64,000 nt of DNA. It comes from Rotaria sordida. Taxonomy: Eukaryota > Rotifera > Eurotatoria > Philodinida > Philodinidae. A model generated the notes under the pieces. That model was not told the DNA's origin and did no database searches. It worked only from the letters and a program-made list of their open reading frames with translations. How positions within the stretch are numbered: position 1 is the first letter of the stretch; the number at the start of each line of letters is the position of its first letter. The stretch covers positions 1-64,000 of the forward strand of contig CAJNOL010000429.1 in the NCBI GenBank assembly GCA_905250125.1. Direction: 5' to 3'. Both the position numbers and the translations under genes were made by a program. This document shows positions 24,913 to 37,504 of the stretch, piece after piece.

Positions 24913-27900
24913 ATGCACGGCAGAGATTTAAGACGAAATCACGGTGGTAATTATAATCATTATGGGTATGTAATAGAATAGATTTTCCAAAAAAAAAAGA
25001 GTTTTTATACGAAAGATTAATTTTTCTTTTGTTTTATATCTAAAAAATTTCAATATTAAAATCAGAAGCCTCGATAGTTTTTAGAAGTGGAAGGGACTAA
25101 AAGTTTGACAGATAGCTTGAAATTTTTGCAGACACGATATGAAAAGTGGGCGAGGAGAGGGGTGGTGTCCACATTCCCAGTTCCTCCCACATTCGAGAGC
25201 TATGATTGAAATAAATTTCTTTAGATATCAAAATAGAAATAATAAACGAAGTGGTCCTGCACGTAATCATGTAATACCAAGTGAACCTCCGTATACAGCT
25301 TATATTGGTAATGCACCAGATACAATGGTACAAGGTGATTTTGAACATCATTTATTTGTTGGTCTTAAAGTAAAACAAGTTCGATTAATACGTGATCGAC
25401 AAACTGATCGATTTCGAGGTATTCTATTTATAGTTGATTGCTTTTCTTTTTTGTTTTTAATGAATTGACGCTTGATTTAAAATTAAATACTAACATTTTG
25501 TTTTGTTTTGTTTTTGTTTTAATTAATTAAAAGGCTTTGCCTATGTTGATTTTGAGGATGCTGATTCATTACGTAGTGCCATTGCATTGGATGGAACGGT
25601 ACATAATAATGATGGAAAAAACAATAAATACATAAAAAAAGACTTTTTTTTGCGATCTATTTTAGTGTGTTAATGATCAGCCTATTCGAATTGATGTTGC
25701 CAGTCGAACACTTGGTGCAACTAAATCAGAAGGCTTTCGAAATAAATGTAAATTCTATTATCATCATCATCATCATCATTTATATGAAAGATTATTTGAT
25801 TTTCTTTTTATTATTCAGCTGGTTTTGAATCACGCAATAGTCCTCGTCAGCAATCATCAGGCCAAAATAATAATAATAACAATCGATCCGGTGGTGGATT
25901 TCGTCATGATGGACAAGATCATAATAAACAAAAAATTTCTCAAGATATTGATGATGGTTGTTATGGAAATGGATATAATGATGGTACGAAGAAATTTTTT
26001 TCTAAATAATAAGTGATTGAACAATTCATCGCGAGTGTGAATGAGAATCTCTTTTCTATTCTTTCACTCATCCATTCTCGATGCATTAAGATTAATATGT
26101 TATATAACAATAAATTGCTCTAATAGTTTACTAGATATAATTGTTGAAATAGAAATTAAAAAAAATAGTATTTTCTAATAAATTACTTCTTCATTAGTTT
26201 TTAATATGATCTAGAAGTTTTTCTTTTTCTTTTTGGTCTATTTAGATTATTATGATCAAAACAATTCAAATGAACGAAAGTCTCAAGTAGATAAAGAACA
26301 ACCATCATCAACATCACGTAAAGTATCTGATGATGTTTTTATTACATCCGATTTACTAACATCAAATGACAATGAAAATTATGAACATAATAATATTAAA
26401 CAAGATCTTACAAGCATGACAAAACAACAAACACGAAATTGGGCTGATTGTCCTATTGATGATTCTGTTGTTGAAACATCATCATCATCAAATGTTAAGA
26501 ATATTTTAACTAGTGATGATGTTGATGATATTCAAGTATGAACTTTGTGTTCTTCGGTTTTCTTTTTCGATTTAAAAAAAAACACAACAAAATGAATATA
26601 ATTTCTATAGTTTGTTTGTGATAAAACGTCAAAATTACCTACACCTTCACGTTTAATGGGTAATCAATCAATACGTGGACGTAATTCTCGTGGATTACAA
26701 TCATCACAAATATCAAATGATGAACGTCGATATTATGATCAAATGTCATCATCATCATCATATCCAAATCAATCTCAACAATATTATCATCATCATCATA
26801 ATTCTCAAATACAATTGCCACCTGTTCATATAGGTTTATCATATCATCATGATCGAAATCAAACATCATTAGGATCTCGACAAAAATCAAATTTTAATAA
26901 TCGAAATTATAGAGATGAACAATCGAATAGAGATGGAAAATGTTTAACATCAACAACTAATGATAATAGTTTACATGATACCGATATGAGTACAATATCA
27001 TCTGGTATAATAATAATAATAAGAGAAAAATAAATTATTTCAAGTCATTTATTTTTTTGTTCTGATATAGAAAATCGACCACGTTTAAATTTATTACCGC
27101 GTTCACAAAAAGTTTCATCATCATCAGATGATAAATCATCCGTAGAACCATCAACACGAAATGCCAGTATATTTGGATGTGGTAAATAAAAAATAAGAGA
27201 TTTTTGAGTTTTGATTATAGTGATTTGTAAAAATAGGTAAACCACGTGATGAACATGATCCGAAATTGGCTGAATTAAATAAACATATTGAAGAAATAGT
27301 TGAAAAAGAACAACATCTTTCTCGTACGACATCGACTACATCAAATGAATCGACAAGTAGTGTTACCAAGTATGTGCATTAACTAACATTTCAGATAAGG
27401 AGTAGATATATTCAAATTGCATCAAATTTTCACTCTTATACCATGACGTTCAAAGGAAATATTCAACAAACAAGAATAGATCATTTAACAACTCGAAATT
27501 TTCTGTGAGCCGTCATTCTATATACTTAAATTCTTTTTTGTTTGAAAGAGTATGTCAGGAGGCAGAGTACGACAGAGTTTTTAGTTTTTAATACTTACTT
27601 TTTTAAGGAGAAAAGAGGGATGAAAAGTTCAATGTATCCAAGAAAAAAATGACGCTCTAATTAAAAAAGTACTCTTTTACGTAATAATAACAATGCTTAA
27701 TTCAAAAAAGGGATAGGATTAGACGTCGGGCTATCTTCCCATGCATTTATTTCAATTTCGATTTTTCTGACAACAATTAACTTTTTTTCTTCAAATGGAC
27801 TTAAACATTGTTCTTACAGGGTCGCAAAAAAAAACCTTATTCCCTTATGAAATGTAATTTCTACACTTATATAAGATTTAGTTTTTGAATCAATATCCTT

Positions 27901-30196
27901 GGCAATAGATAGAGCTGGAAAAAAAATGCTACTCAATAGAACTATTTTTATTTTGAATACATTCCATCGTAGGTGAAGACAAAAAAGAAATTCATCTCGA
28001 AACAAAATCATATTTGCTAGATTACGTTTTCTTTTGTAACAATTCAATAACGAAATTGTATTATAATCTGAACTATTTAGACTATGTTTCTAGACGTTCA
28101 CAACTCAATTAAACATATAATTCATTTTGAATTATTGCTAAATTTCTACTATTATTAAAATATCCTTACAATAACAATATCCCCATATTTTTTGCATAAG
28201 GGAACCAACCGTATGAATTTTATTATTTCATTATTTGAATTTGTTTTCGTTTATACGCCATAGATAGGAGTTTCAATAGTTACAAAAATATATTTAAACT
28301 ATTAACAAATTTTGGTTTCACAATGAGAAATAAAGTACCAAATAATAAAGAAGGATAGACTACAAGAAAAAAATTTGTCGGGCCGAAACTCAAGTTTACA
28401 ATAAAAATATTCTATGGTTTTAACCAAATTATTTTATGAATCAGAACATAATTCAAGAGAAATGACCCAAAAGAAGTGCTAGTCGTCCATTAAATAAATC
28501 ACAAAAAAAACAAATAATGAATAATAATTTCAGATGTGACATGAATAAATTCTGGAATAATTTTCTGTAGATTGGGATTGGAATCAAAACAATTGAGCCC
28601 GCATATCTGTAAGCGACAGTATTCTAGTATAGATTTCATATTCAATGAATTTCTCATCTTCAGTTATAGTAGAACATTTAAATTGTAGAAGCGTAGAAAT
28701 AATATTGCAAAACTGAGTATGTTTGTTTTTAACCCTATAATTATTTCATATAAGATGTGTTCACAGTAGAGGTCTCTACAGGGTAGCGTAAGATCTTGTA
28801 CCTTACAACCTGAAAAACCAGGTATTCGAATTTTGATACTGAAAAAGAGAGTTTTTATCAGTCTTTGAGAGTCGAAAATCAAAAAAGTTTTCCTCTATAG
28901 ATCGACGTCCGAATGAACAGAAATTACTATTAAAGTTAGTCTTGAAACTAATGGTTCAACAAAAGTATTTGCACCTTGATGGTGTTCTTTTGGATATGTA
29001 TTTGTTAAAAATAAAAAGAATGATTTTGAAAGCATTAATGATTTCATTAGCTGTTTCGAATATTATCGTACGTTTCGTTATGAGTCTGCAAAATGGAACA
29101 AAGTACTTTGTCAAACATGTAAATCGATGCTTTCAGAAAGTGAAGAATATAATTATAGCATTAGAAAAGGTAATGAACTTGATCAATGTCCCTTATTTGA
29201 ATTTGTTAAGAAAACAAAGCAATAGAACCTTTAGATTTTTTAAAAATTATTATAAAAAAAATTTTGCATTTCTTTCGAAATATCCTCAATCGATCTTATC
29301 AATTCTTGCAACAACAACGAATGTAGAAAGAGAATTTTCCACTACTAGTTGGATCCTAAACGAAATAAGAACAAATCTTTAACTAGATAATTTAGAAAAT
29401 ATTTTATTAGTAAAATCAGCATAAAAATATATAAGAAATAAATTGTGTATTTTTTTTTTGTTGGTTTTATTCTGATTCATAGCGGTTAGCTTACTTTCTA
29501 TTGCTTTTCTTTTTAAATATTTTTTCAAACGAAGTTCTATTATTAGTTGAACTATGAGTTACTATTATTGTTCAATGGATTTAAATAAAACAATGTTCTA
29601 TGATAAAATGAGAAAAATATTTTGTCTTTTGAACTACATTGGAAATTATAATATAGATAGTATGTCAAATCAGTAGGGTACTCGTGACCTGCCTTATCCT
29701 GAAGACCGATTAGGGCAAGGTAAAGCAAGGTAGGGTCAAAAGAATCACCTCGTAAACACCTTTAGTCTGTTCACAATTGTTTTGACGCAATAAATATTAT
29801 TAGAATCTTTGCGAATAAAAGTGTATAGGAGGTATTTTACATAGCGAAACACGATTCACTTTCTGTTGGGTCTAATTAATTTTGACATAAGATTCGAAGA
29901 ATTTTTCTTTTTTTACTTTTATGATCTCTCGTGTAAAATTTATTTTGTTTAGTAGAATTTTCTAAACACTTCTTACTTTTTGTTTTTTATTCTATATCTT
30001 TTATACAAAATTTTCTTCATTATAAATCTTTTTCTTTTCGTGCTGTTATTAATACCAAGTAAATAAATAATCTTTAAGATAAAATCATATTTTATTTTTT
30101 GAATAAATGATTACAATAGAAATAATTAATAATTTTATTTCTTCTAGGCCGGTGCGAATTTTAACTGCAAGATCTGAATCTTCGACTGATCATTAA
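24913..30196 (+). CDS. EIF4B: Translation initiation factor eIF4B-like (RRM protein)
   Basis: Ten exons: 24913-24965, 25225-25418, 25534-25598, 25666-25747, 25819-25983, 26246-26535, 26611-27004, 27071-27181, 27237-27369 and 30148-30196. They total 1536 nt (511 aa). A single RRM lies near residues 40-115: RNP2-like PPYTAYIGNAP, RNP1-like RFRGFAYVDFED, then PIRIDVASRT. The middle is Asn/Ser/Asp-rich with RGRNSRG, replacing the DRYG-rich region of vertebrate eIF4B. The C-terminal signature RPRLNLLPRS...RNASIFGCGKPRDEHD matches eIF4B (RxLxLxPRS...SIFGGAKPVD) and separates it from eIF4H. eIF4B stimulates eIF4A helicase in cap-dependent initiation. The last exon, 2.8 kb away, encodes only KPVRILTARSESSTDH, so the protein end depends on splicing across a transposon-filled intron. 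Confidence 0.92.
27540..27800. repeat. Dispersed repeat, copy 2 (homologous to 6430-6690)
   Basis: Lies inside the last eIF4B intron. It shares ordered blocks with the IRP1-like intron copy: GAAAGAGTATGTCA, GATGAAAAGTTCAAT, TTCCCATGCATTT and CGATTTTTCTGA. No ORF was found. Confidence 0.6.
28920..29430 (+). pseudogene. hAT-family transposase remnant
   Basis: Lies within the last eIF4B intron, same strand. The open stretch ends with SILATTTNVEREFSTTSWIL then NEIRTNL, a stop, and [13 protein letters not shown]. This is the C-terminal dimerisation signature of hAT transposases (the ...ERxFSxxxxIxxxxRxxLxxxNxExLxxx pattern). Just upstream, in a different frame, YRTFRYESAKWNKVLCQTC gives a C-x2-C element in a context like a BED zinc finger. 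The catalytic core is absent, so an internal deletion appears to have brought the N-terminal finger close to the C-terminus. A TAG stop (29382) and frameshift make it inactive. Confidence 0.75.
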
Positions 30197-30679
30197 ACAA
30201 AAATAACAAAACACCTTAACAACCTTTTCTCTTTTTCTTTTTTTTTCGTCTTTGTATTTCTATCCATTTTTTTTGTTGTGTAATTTTATTGGTACACATA
30301 TTTATTATATAATGTGTTGCTACGATTAATTGTTCGTTCTTCGTTTTCTTTTTCTTTTTCCTTTATTTATCGTCTTTGAAAACAAAAATACTATTTATTT
30401 CATTATTTGTTCTTTTCTTTCAAACGTTTAATATATGAAACAGAATGGTCGACAGTTTTTTTGTGTCTATGAATAATCGAAAGACTTTTTATCGGCTTTT
30501 TTGTTTTTTTTTGTTCTTTTTCGTCGTTGTTTTCGTGTATATTCTTCCTTTGTATATACCGTATTGTACAGTTCACGTTCTTTTTTTTTGCTTTTAAAGG
30601 AAAAAAAAAGAAATTTATGGCTTGTAAGAAAAAAAAACGGAAGTTATTGCTTTATCCTTCTCGTTTAGAATTTATTTCC

Positions 30680-32954
30680 ATGGCAACAAAAGCAGCATCA
30701 TCATCGAAAATAAATTCAGAAGATCCAAAAACTGATGGAAAATCACCTACTAATGATACACCAATTACTGAAGAAGATTTAAAGCAAAAAGAAACACCTA
30801 TTAATGTAAGCGATGTACTTCGTTTAAAAAAATCTACGAAAGGTATTTCAAAAAATGAAGAGTTTTCATCAAAATTTCGAGAAAATGTATATCTATTTTA
30901 GATTATTTAATAGAAACAGATGATAATGTATATAAAATTGATTTTATTCATTTTCGAATTCGTGATATGAAAACAAATAAGGTTCTATTTGAAGTTCAAC
31001 GAGAACCTGGTATGTATTTATTTGATTTGTTTGTTTTTTTAATTTAATTATAATTTATATATTAGATGATGATGAGGCAATGGATGAAATGGATTCATCA
31101 GCTGGTCGTTTTGTTCAATATCGGTTTCCACCATCATTTCTTAAACTTAAACAAGTTGGCGCTTTGTAAGTATAATAAAATGAAAGAATTTTTCTATGCA
31201 TTCGAAACATTTAAGTTTTATTCGATTGGAATCATATTTAATTCTCTGTTTGATAGATCGATTTTTGAATGTTAATTTTCTAATTAGTCATTCAATCGTT
31301 CTATTTCACAGGACAAAACATCAAAACGTGCGTCCAGGCAGAACTCAGTACTATCTTGCGTTCAGTTTGTAGGGAGACCTTCTCATTGCATTTTCGACAA
31401 GAATAAAAACTTGTCCGCATATGGAGTATGATGTCAAATATCAAAGACGTACTATTTATACAAACATCATTTACAATAATCATGCCAATACACTTTATCA
31501 TATGTTTTTCAACAGAAATGACATAGACAATAATACACATCCATAAAGTGAATAAAACCAACATATAAATACAGAATTCCAAATGCAGTTAATATAAACA
31601 TATAAACAACGACAGAGGATAAATTTTTCTTTTTTATTATTTTTTCTTGAATTTCTGGTAAGAATGAATAAATAATATGTTATCGATTTGACTTGATGAC
31701 AAACGTGTTCATCTTCGAATCAATGCCAATCAAATTGAACTGAATAATCTTTCCAGCGAAGCATTAGTGATTGGTCTGGCATGTACTCTTCAGGCTACGA
31801 TTGATAATAATGTAATATCATGACGAGCTCCATTGGATCATGATCAATTAAGTGACTGGGATGTCCTGCAGGTAGAACCTATCGTATCTGAGTCCAACAA
31901 ATTTTACCGGCTGGGTACAAAAATCCGTGGACCCGATGGGGTCTACCTGCAAGGCCTGAAAAGCATGTGTTCTGTGGCGGTCTCTGTTTTCTCTTTCATA
32001 TAATTAATCAATAATATCCTTTGGAGGGATGAAACTATCTGAGATTTCGTATTTCCTATTCGGAAAATTTAGACATTCTAATAGACCTCTCATAGTTGAC
32101 ATCTTGATTCGTCTTATTTATTTTCTGAAAGTATTAAACTGTTTCTTGACAGTAAATGAATAAAAGATTACAAGTGAATATAGATTCCCCTCATGAATTT
32201 GTTCTCATTATAACATCAATAGTTTATGTAGTACTATTCCTTGAAATATATTTAAAACTAAGAATGACTTTCGAAATCTTTACCATATGTATATTTCAAT
32301 GAAAAAATTGAATCATTATGTCAATATATTTAATTATCATTTTTTTTATATTATCAATTTTAATACAAATGAGAAGAACATATGTTAAATAATAAATTGA
32401 TCTTTGTTTTATCCAGTTGAACTAAAAACATTTAGCAACCTCTATGTTGATATTTGCTTTCGAAACTTGACATAATCAAATATGACTTCATACTGTATAA
32501 TAATAAGATCATTTTAAACAAAATCAATCTCTTTCCTCTTAGCAACCAATATAATAATTTTTCTTACAGAATCAATAAACGTTATTTATTTATTTTCGTT
32601 TCAGAGTTGGTTTTAAAGTTGGTGATCGTGAAGTAAAATCTTTTCGAATGATTGAACGTCATTTTTTTCGTGATCAACTTATTAAATCATTTGATTTTGA
32701 TTTTGGTTTTTGTCCACCAAATTCAACAAATTCAATTGAACATATCTATGATATGCCTACTATGGATTCTAAACAGAGTAAATAATTCTTTTGAATTTTT
32801 CTTATATATATATATATATTCATTTATTTATTTATTTATTCTAGTCAAAGAAATGATTGAACATCCATATGAAACAAAATCTGATAGTTTTTATTTTGTT
32901 GACAATCAATTAATTATGCATAAAAAAGCAACTTATGCATTCGATCTGGATTAA
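30680..32954 (+). CDS. UNC119: UNC119 lipid-binding chaperone
   Basis: Exons 30680-30842, 30902-31009, 31066-31165, 32605-32777 and 32845-32954 sum to 654 nt (217 aa; human UNC119 is 240). Family motifs: [71 protein letters not shown], and [17 protein letters not shown] near the end. This immunoglobulin-like beta-sandwich binds N-myristoylated or acylated peptides (G-alpha subunits, ciliary cargo) and releases them through ARL2/ARL3. The start chosen is [10 protein letters not shown]; the frame stays open upstream with other ATGs at 30618 and 30527, but that sequence is Lys/Phe low complexity, so I prefer 30680. The 1.4 kb third intron is an outlier. Confidence 0.95.
31166..32604. other. 1.4 kb UNC119 intron with a short inverted repeat
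   Basis: Contains a GC-richer block (about 31720-31990) with an imperfect inverted repeat: CCTGCAGGTAGAACCTATC at 31865-31883 against GATGGGGTCTACCTGCAAGG at 31935-31954. It is probably a small foldback element or a remnant of an insertion. No transposase ORF was recognised. Confidence 0.5.
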
Positions 32955-33195
32955 TTACACTGAATCGTCTTTGTCTTTTCTTCGTTCATTTTGATGTTCT
33001 TGCTTTCTTTTATAATTACTTAATGTTTTTTGAATGAATTTTGTTCATACACACATATATATATATATATATTTGTCAAAATATTTTATGTCTTTATATT
33101 TTGTTTAATCATGACATATTATCATTCCTCTTTTTTTTTTTGATTTTTATTTCTGCTTTTCTTTTCTGTTTTTTGATAATTATAATCATGAAATA
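32955..33195. promoter_or_regulatory. Compact intergenic region, UNC119 3' UTR and MORC2 promoter
   Basis: Only 241 bp separate the UNC119 stop from the MORC2 ATG on the same strand. It includes a TA tract (about 33055-33072) and poly-T. The MORC2 promoter must be here or overlap UNC119. No specific site is identifiable. Confidence 0.4.
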
Positions 33196-36100
33196 ATGGA
33201 ACAATACGATTGTTTAAATAAAGCTCAATTGAGCTTTGAATATTTGCATACAAATTCAACAACACATACATTTCTTTTTGGAGCATTAGCTGAATTAGTT
33301 GATAATTCACGTGACGCTGGTGCAAGAAATCTTGATATTTATACATGTAAAGATCCATCTTTACGTGGAGGTTTTTATTTGGCTTTTTTGGATGATGGTT
33401 GTGGAATGCATTATGGTAAGTTTATTAAAATAAAGAAAAATTCTTCAAGTATCATGTAATTAATTTTATATGATATAATATTTTAATTTCATTGTTATTT
33501 TAAGTAGGGAATATATAACAATTCTTATTCATAATTTTTCTATTTCTTAGACGATGTATTCAATGTAATCGTCTTTGGTAAATCAGCTAAACGTCATGCA
33601 CCAGATTCCAATCAAATTGGTCAATATGGGAATGGTTTAAAATCAGGTGCTATGCGTATTGCAAATGATTTTATATTATTTACAAAAAAAGATAATATTG
33701 GTACATGTTTATTTCTTTCACGTTCATTTCATCAAGAAGAACATATTTCACAAGTCATATGTCCAATGCCATGTTTTGATTTACGTACACAACAACCAAT
33801 TCAAAATACAGATTATCAACAATTAAATGGTACACGTACATATACCTTTGATAAAGCGAAACATGAACTTGAAATGCGTTTAATAAAAAAATATTCACCA
33901 TTTAAAACAATAGATGATTTATTTAAACAATTTAATTTAATAACATCATCAAGCGGAACATTAATTGTTTTATATAATGTTAAATTATCTGATACTGGTG
34001 AACCTGAACTTGATATTAAAACAGATCCATATGATATGTTAATTGATTCGAAAAATCGACGAAATTTATTTGATGATGATGATGAGAAGTAAATATTTAT
34101 TTTTGTTTTGTTTAATTCAAAAGAAAACAAAAGCCTTTCATCGTCATTTGTTTTTGTCTTGTAGCATTCCTTTTGAATATCGTTCACTTCGTGCTTATGT
34201 TTCTATACTTTATTATGAACCACGTATGCGTATAGCAATACAACGACGACGTGTTATAACAAAAAGATTACCACATACATTATATAAACCTCGACAATAT
34301 CAATTTAAATCTACACGTTTTAAAACACGTTCAGAACAAGAAATTAAAAAATGTGAAAAAGAACTTGATTCATTAGAAGAACGTAAACGTGAAGCTGATT
34401 CACAAGTTCATCATCTTCAACAGTCCATTGGTGTAACAACATCAATTGAAGAACGTTCACGTTTACGAAAATTACAAGTTACTGCAGCCGAATTAAAAGA
34501 TATGACAACACGTTTACGTAATGGTCTTGCAAGAAAAAAATCTGAAATGAATACAACAAAAACATTAACTTTTATTTTTGGTTTAAATATTCAAAATCGA
34601 GCATCTGATGGAGTTTTTGTTTATAATTGTGGTAGACTTATTAAAATGTATGAAAAACTTGGACAACCTAATAAAAAGACTGTGTAAGTTAATGTGTTCT
34701 ATGTTGTATGACATTTGCACTTAGCCACAAAATAAAAGACAGAAATAACTCAATTAGTTAGTGATATAGAAGAGTGTCATTATGTTATCTAAAAATACAA
34801 GATTTTGCATTGTAAAAAACTAATTATCGATTCCATCGATCTATTTACACGTAGTTTTAGTTTGTATGAGAAAATAAAAAGAATATATATGTTAATTAGT
34901 CTCACAAAAAGACATTCACAATTGTCAAATCATTTTTCAATTGAGTATGACTACTGCTATTCAATCGATCTTGATGAATAATGAAAAAGTCTGGTTTGGT
35001 TTATTTTTCCAATCTTCAATTGTCGATCTATGAGTCTAAAATCACAGAGAATCTGAATAATCAAAGTTTCCTATGTTTCTTTTTGGTTAAATTCAATTAT
35101 TTATTTTTCTATAATAGATATTGTCGTGGTGTTGTTGGTGTTGTTGATATTCCATCTATAGTACTTGAACCAACGCATAATAAACAATCATTTGCTGATG
35201 AAAAAGAATATCATTTTTTATTGAAAAATATGGGTGAATATATGCGACAATACTGGTCTGATGCTGGTATTGAAAATTATGTTAAAGAATTTTGGGAAAC
35301 TTATGGTAAAGAAATTTTTTTTTTTGATACTAATTTTATTTCTTCATATTTTTTAAAATATTTTCTAGGTTATCGAGATGATCAACTTGATCGACCACCA
35401 TCAAATGATCCTGAAGTTGTTAAACGACGTCAAGCAGCTGTACCAATGCTTATACAATGTGATAAATGTTTAAAATGGCGTCGTTTACCTTATGCTAGTA
35501 ATACTCCAGCATTAACACAAGCACAGCTTGAAGCATGGCGATGTTCAGATAATACTGATGTTATGAATAATACGTATGTAAAATTTTTATAATAGAATTT
35601 AATAAAAAAGAACATCTATTATTTAAAAAAAAAATATGTATTTTAGTTGTTCAACAAGTGAAAAACTTGAAATTATACCTGAAGGTGAATTAAAACAAAA
35701 ACCACAAGCAACAAATACTCAAAATCGAACATCAGGTAAAGTAACTTCACCACCGCCAACATCATCATCATCATCATCATCATTAACAACTCGATCATCG
35801 GGAACAAATAAACGAATTTCTAATGGAGAAATTTCTTCAACTACAGCTGTTGCTGTAAATATTAATTTTTTGTTTTTCTGTAAACATGTTGATTTTTATA
35901 TTAAAATTAAAATTTTAGAATTCAAAATCAAGATCATCACGTTCCAATGTAGTTCCAAAAACAATTATTCCACAAAAACGATCTTTACCACAATCACGTT
36001 CATTATCAGGAAAATCAAAAGGCAATAAAAAACGAAAACAACCTAGTTCACAAAAAACAAAAACAAAAAATCGTAATGTTAAAAGTGATAACGAAGAAGT

Positions 36101-36293
36101 AGAAGCGGAAGAAGAAGAAGAAGAAGAAGAGAAAGAAGATGAAAAAGAAGAAGAAGAAGAAGACGACGAAGACAAAGAAGAAGATAAAGAAGAATTATCA
36201 TCACCAATAAATCGAAGAACACGTGGTCAATCATCAGCAAAACCTTCAAAAACTGTCCAAAAAACACCACCACCAACTCCTACTCGAGTATGA
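33196..36293 (+). CDS. MORC2: MORC2-type GHKL ATPase with CW zinc finger
   Basis: Exons 33196-33415, 33551-34088, 34165-34683, 35118-35305, 35369-35573, 35647-35854 and 35919-36293 total 2253 nt (750 aa). The GHKL ATPase is intact: [13 protein letters not shown] (Mg-coordinating Asn), [31 protein letters not shown] transducer-like domain contains a long coiled coil (about [20 protein letters not shown] to QVHHLQQ), characteristic of MORC2. KGVVGVVD-like and [16 protein letters not shown] segments follow, then the CW finger: [18 protein letters not shown] and NTCSTS supply the four Cys. The tail is Lys/Arg-rich with a long Glu/Asp/Lys block (about 36090-36190). MORC2 is a HUSH-linked chromatin silencer. 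The vertebrate C-terminal chromo-like and second coiled-coil regions are not seen. CGA|GTATGA at the end could instead be a donor, with further exons near or in the gap. Confidence 0.93.
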
Positions 36294-36519
36294 TTATATA
36301 TATTTCAACTTTTTAAAACCATAAAAATTTCACTCTGAATATTCTATTGAAAAAATCTTCAATTAAGCTATTGAGTGTCTGAAATAGAAATTCTGTAATA
36401 AGATAAAAATTTATCAAAATTAATAAGGTTTATATTTTTAAGAAAAGATTTTACATAGAGTATTGATTACAAATAAAAGACCAACGCATTTTTGATTTTT
36501 TTACGATAGCAAGCATGCA

Positions 36520-36848
36520 ACTTAAATTCAAATAGTGGTTTAAATAACCAATGAAGTTTTTTTTTCAGATGCATTCCATGCCGACATTGCATAGATGAAT
36601 TATGAGACGAAGGTTTCTGAAAAATCAAACACGATAATTTTCAAATCCAAGAAAAATGTGTAAAAATTAGTTTACAGAGTATTATCTTAAAGAGCACAAA
36701 ATATGAGTGATTTCTGTATTTCCTATATACTTTCCTTAAAAAGTTATAAACATCATAAAAATCAAAAAAATGCGTTTTTTTTAGCTGATTCATAGCAACT
36801 TATAATTTTTTAAAGGAAGATTGTAGAATATGCGACAACCCTTCATTG
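36520..36848. mobile_element. MITE family A, copy 1 (runs into the assembly gap)
   Basis: Starts CTTAAATTCAAATAGTGG and continues with GATGCATTCCATGCCGACAT, TTATGAGACGAAGGTTTCTG, AAACACGATAATTTTCAA and TATCTTAAAGAGCACAAAAT. These match the left half of the complete element at 39472-39993 block by block. The other half is lost in the gap, which suggests that the foldback structure caused the assembly break. Confidence 0.75.
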
Positions 36849-36948
36849 NNNNNNNNNNNNNNNNNNNNNNNNNNNNNNNNNNNNNNNNNNNNNNNNNNNN
36901 NNNNNNNNNNNNNNNNNNNNNNNNNNNNNNNNNNNNNNNNNNNNNNNN
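36849..36948. other. Assembly gap (100 N)
   Basis: A 100-N placeholder located inside the MITE family A copy, between MORC2 and the minus-strand large gene. Confidence 0.99.
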
Positions 36949-37500
36949 TATTGAGTTTGTCATTTATATTGTGAAATATACTATAAAAGACAAGCGTGGT
37001 TGAAATCGATGATGGACGATTAGATTGATGAACAGCTGTTGGCAGCTGTTTATTATGTCCTTTTGACTGACTATTATTTAATAATGAATTAATCCAACAA
37101 CGTTATCTATGAGAACGTGTAAATGAAGGAGAACTTTGAATAACACTATTTGATGTATAGAAAATTTTGTTTGTTTTGATGATATAGATAAAATGAAAGA
37201 TGGACTAATATCATTTGAAAAATTATAATTCATTGACTAAATATGTTATTATAGTCATTAGATCAAAAATTTGTTTTTGTTTGACAAAAAAAAGCAAAAA
37301 TGAATCAGATACAAAATTATAGATAATTTGGTTTTTATCTTGATTACTGAATCCCTACAATAGTAAATGAATATATTCGATCAATGAATATGTTTGAAAA
37401 TTTTTCATTTCTTTCAAACTAGATTAAGTGGGAAATTGACTTTAAAACTCGAATTATTCTATAGATTGATGTTGGATTCAGATTAAGTACACAAGGCTAG
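36949..37500. other. Intergenic sequence after the gap
   Basis: AT-rich with no coding signal and no recognised motif. Any additional MORC2 C-terminal exons would be expected here or in the gap; I could not find one. Confidence 0.4.
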
Positions 37501-37504
37501 CTTC

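Larger units (their letters stand above)
27370..30147. other. 2.8 kb intron of eIF4B loaded with mobile DNA
   Basis: The donor AA|GTATGT at 27370 and acceptor TTCTTCTAG ending at 30147 keep frame (AAG codon across the junction). It contains the dispersed repeat at 27540-27800 and the hAT remnant at 28920-29430. The rest is unremarkable AT-rich sequence. Confidence 0.7.

Noticed and set aside
31301-31582. 93-codon minus ORF in the UNC119 intron
   Set aside because: Cys/Ile-rich random-looking product inside an intron; no family features.
35915-36276. Poly-Ser and poly-Leu minus-strand ORFs opposite MORC2
   Set aside because: Direct antisense of the GAA/GAC acidic block of MORC2.
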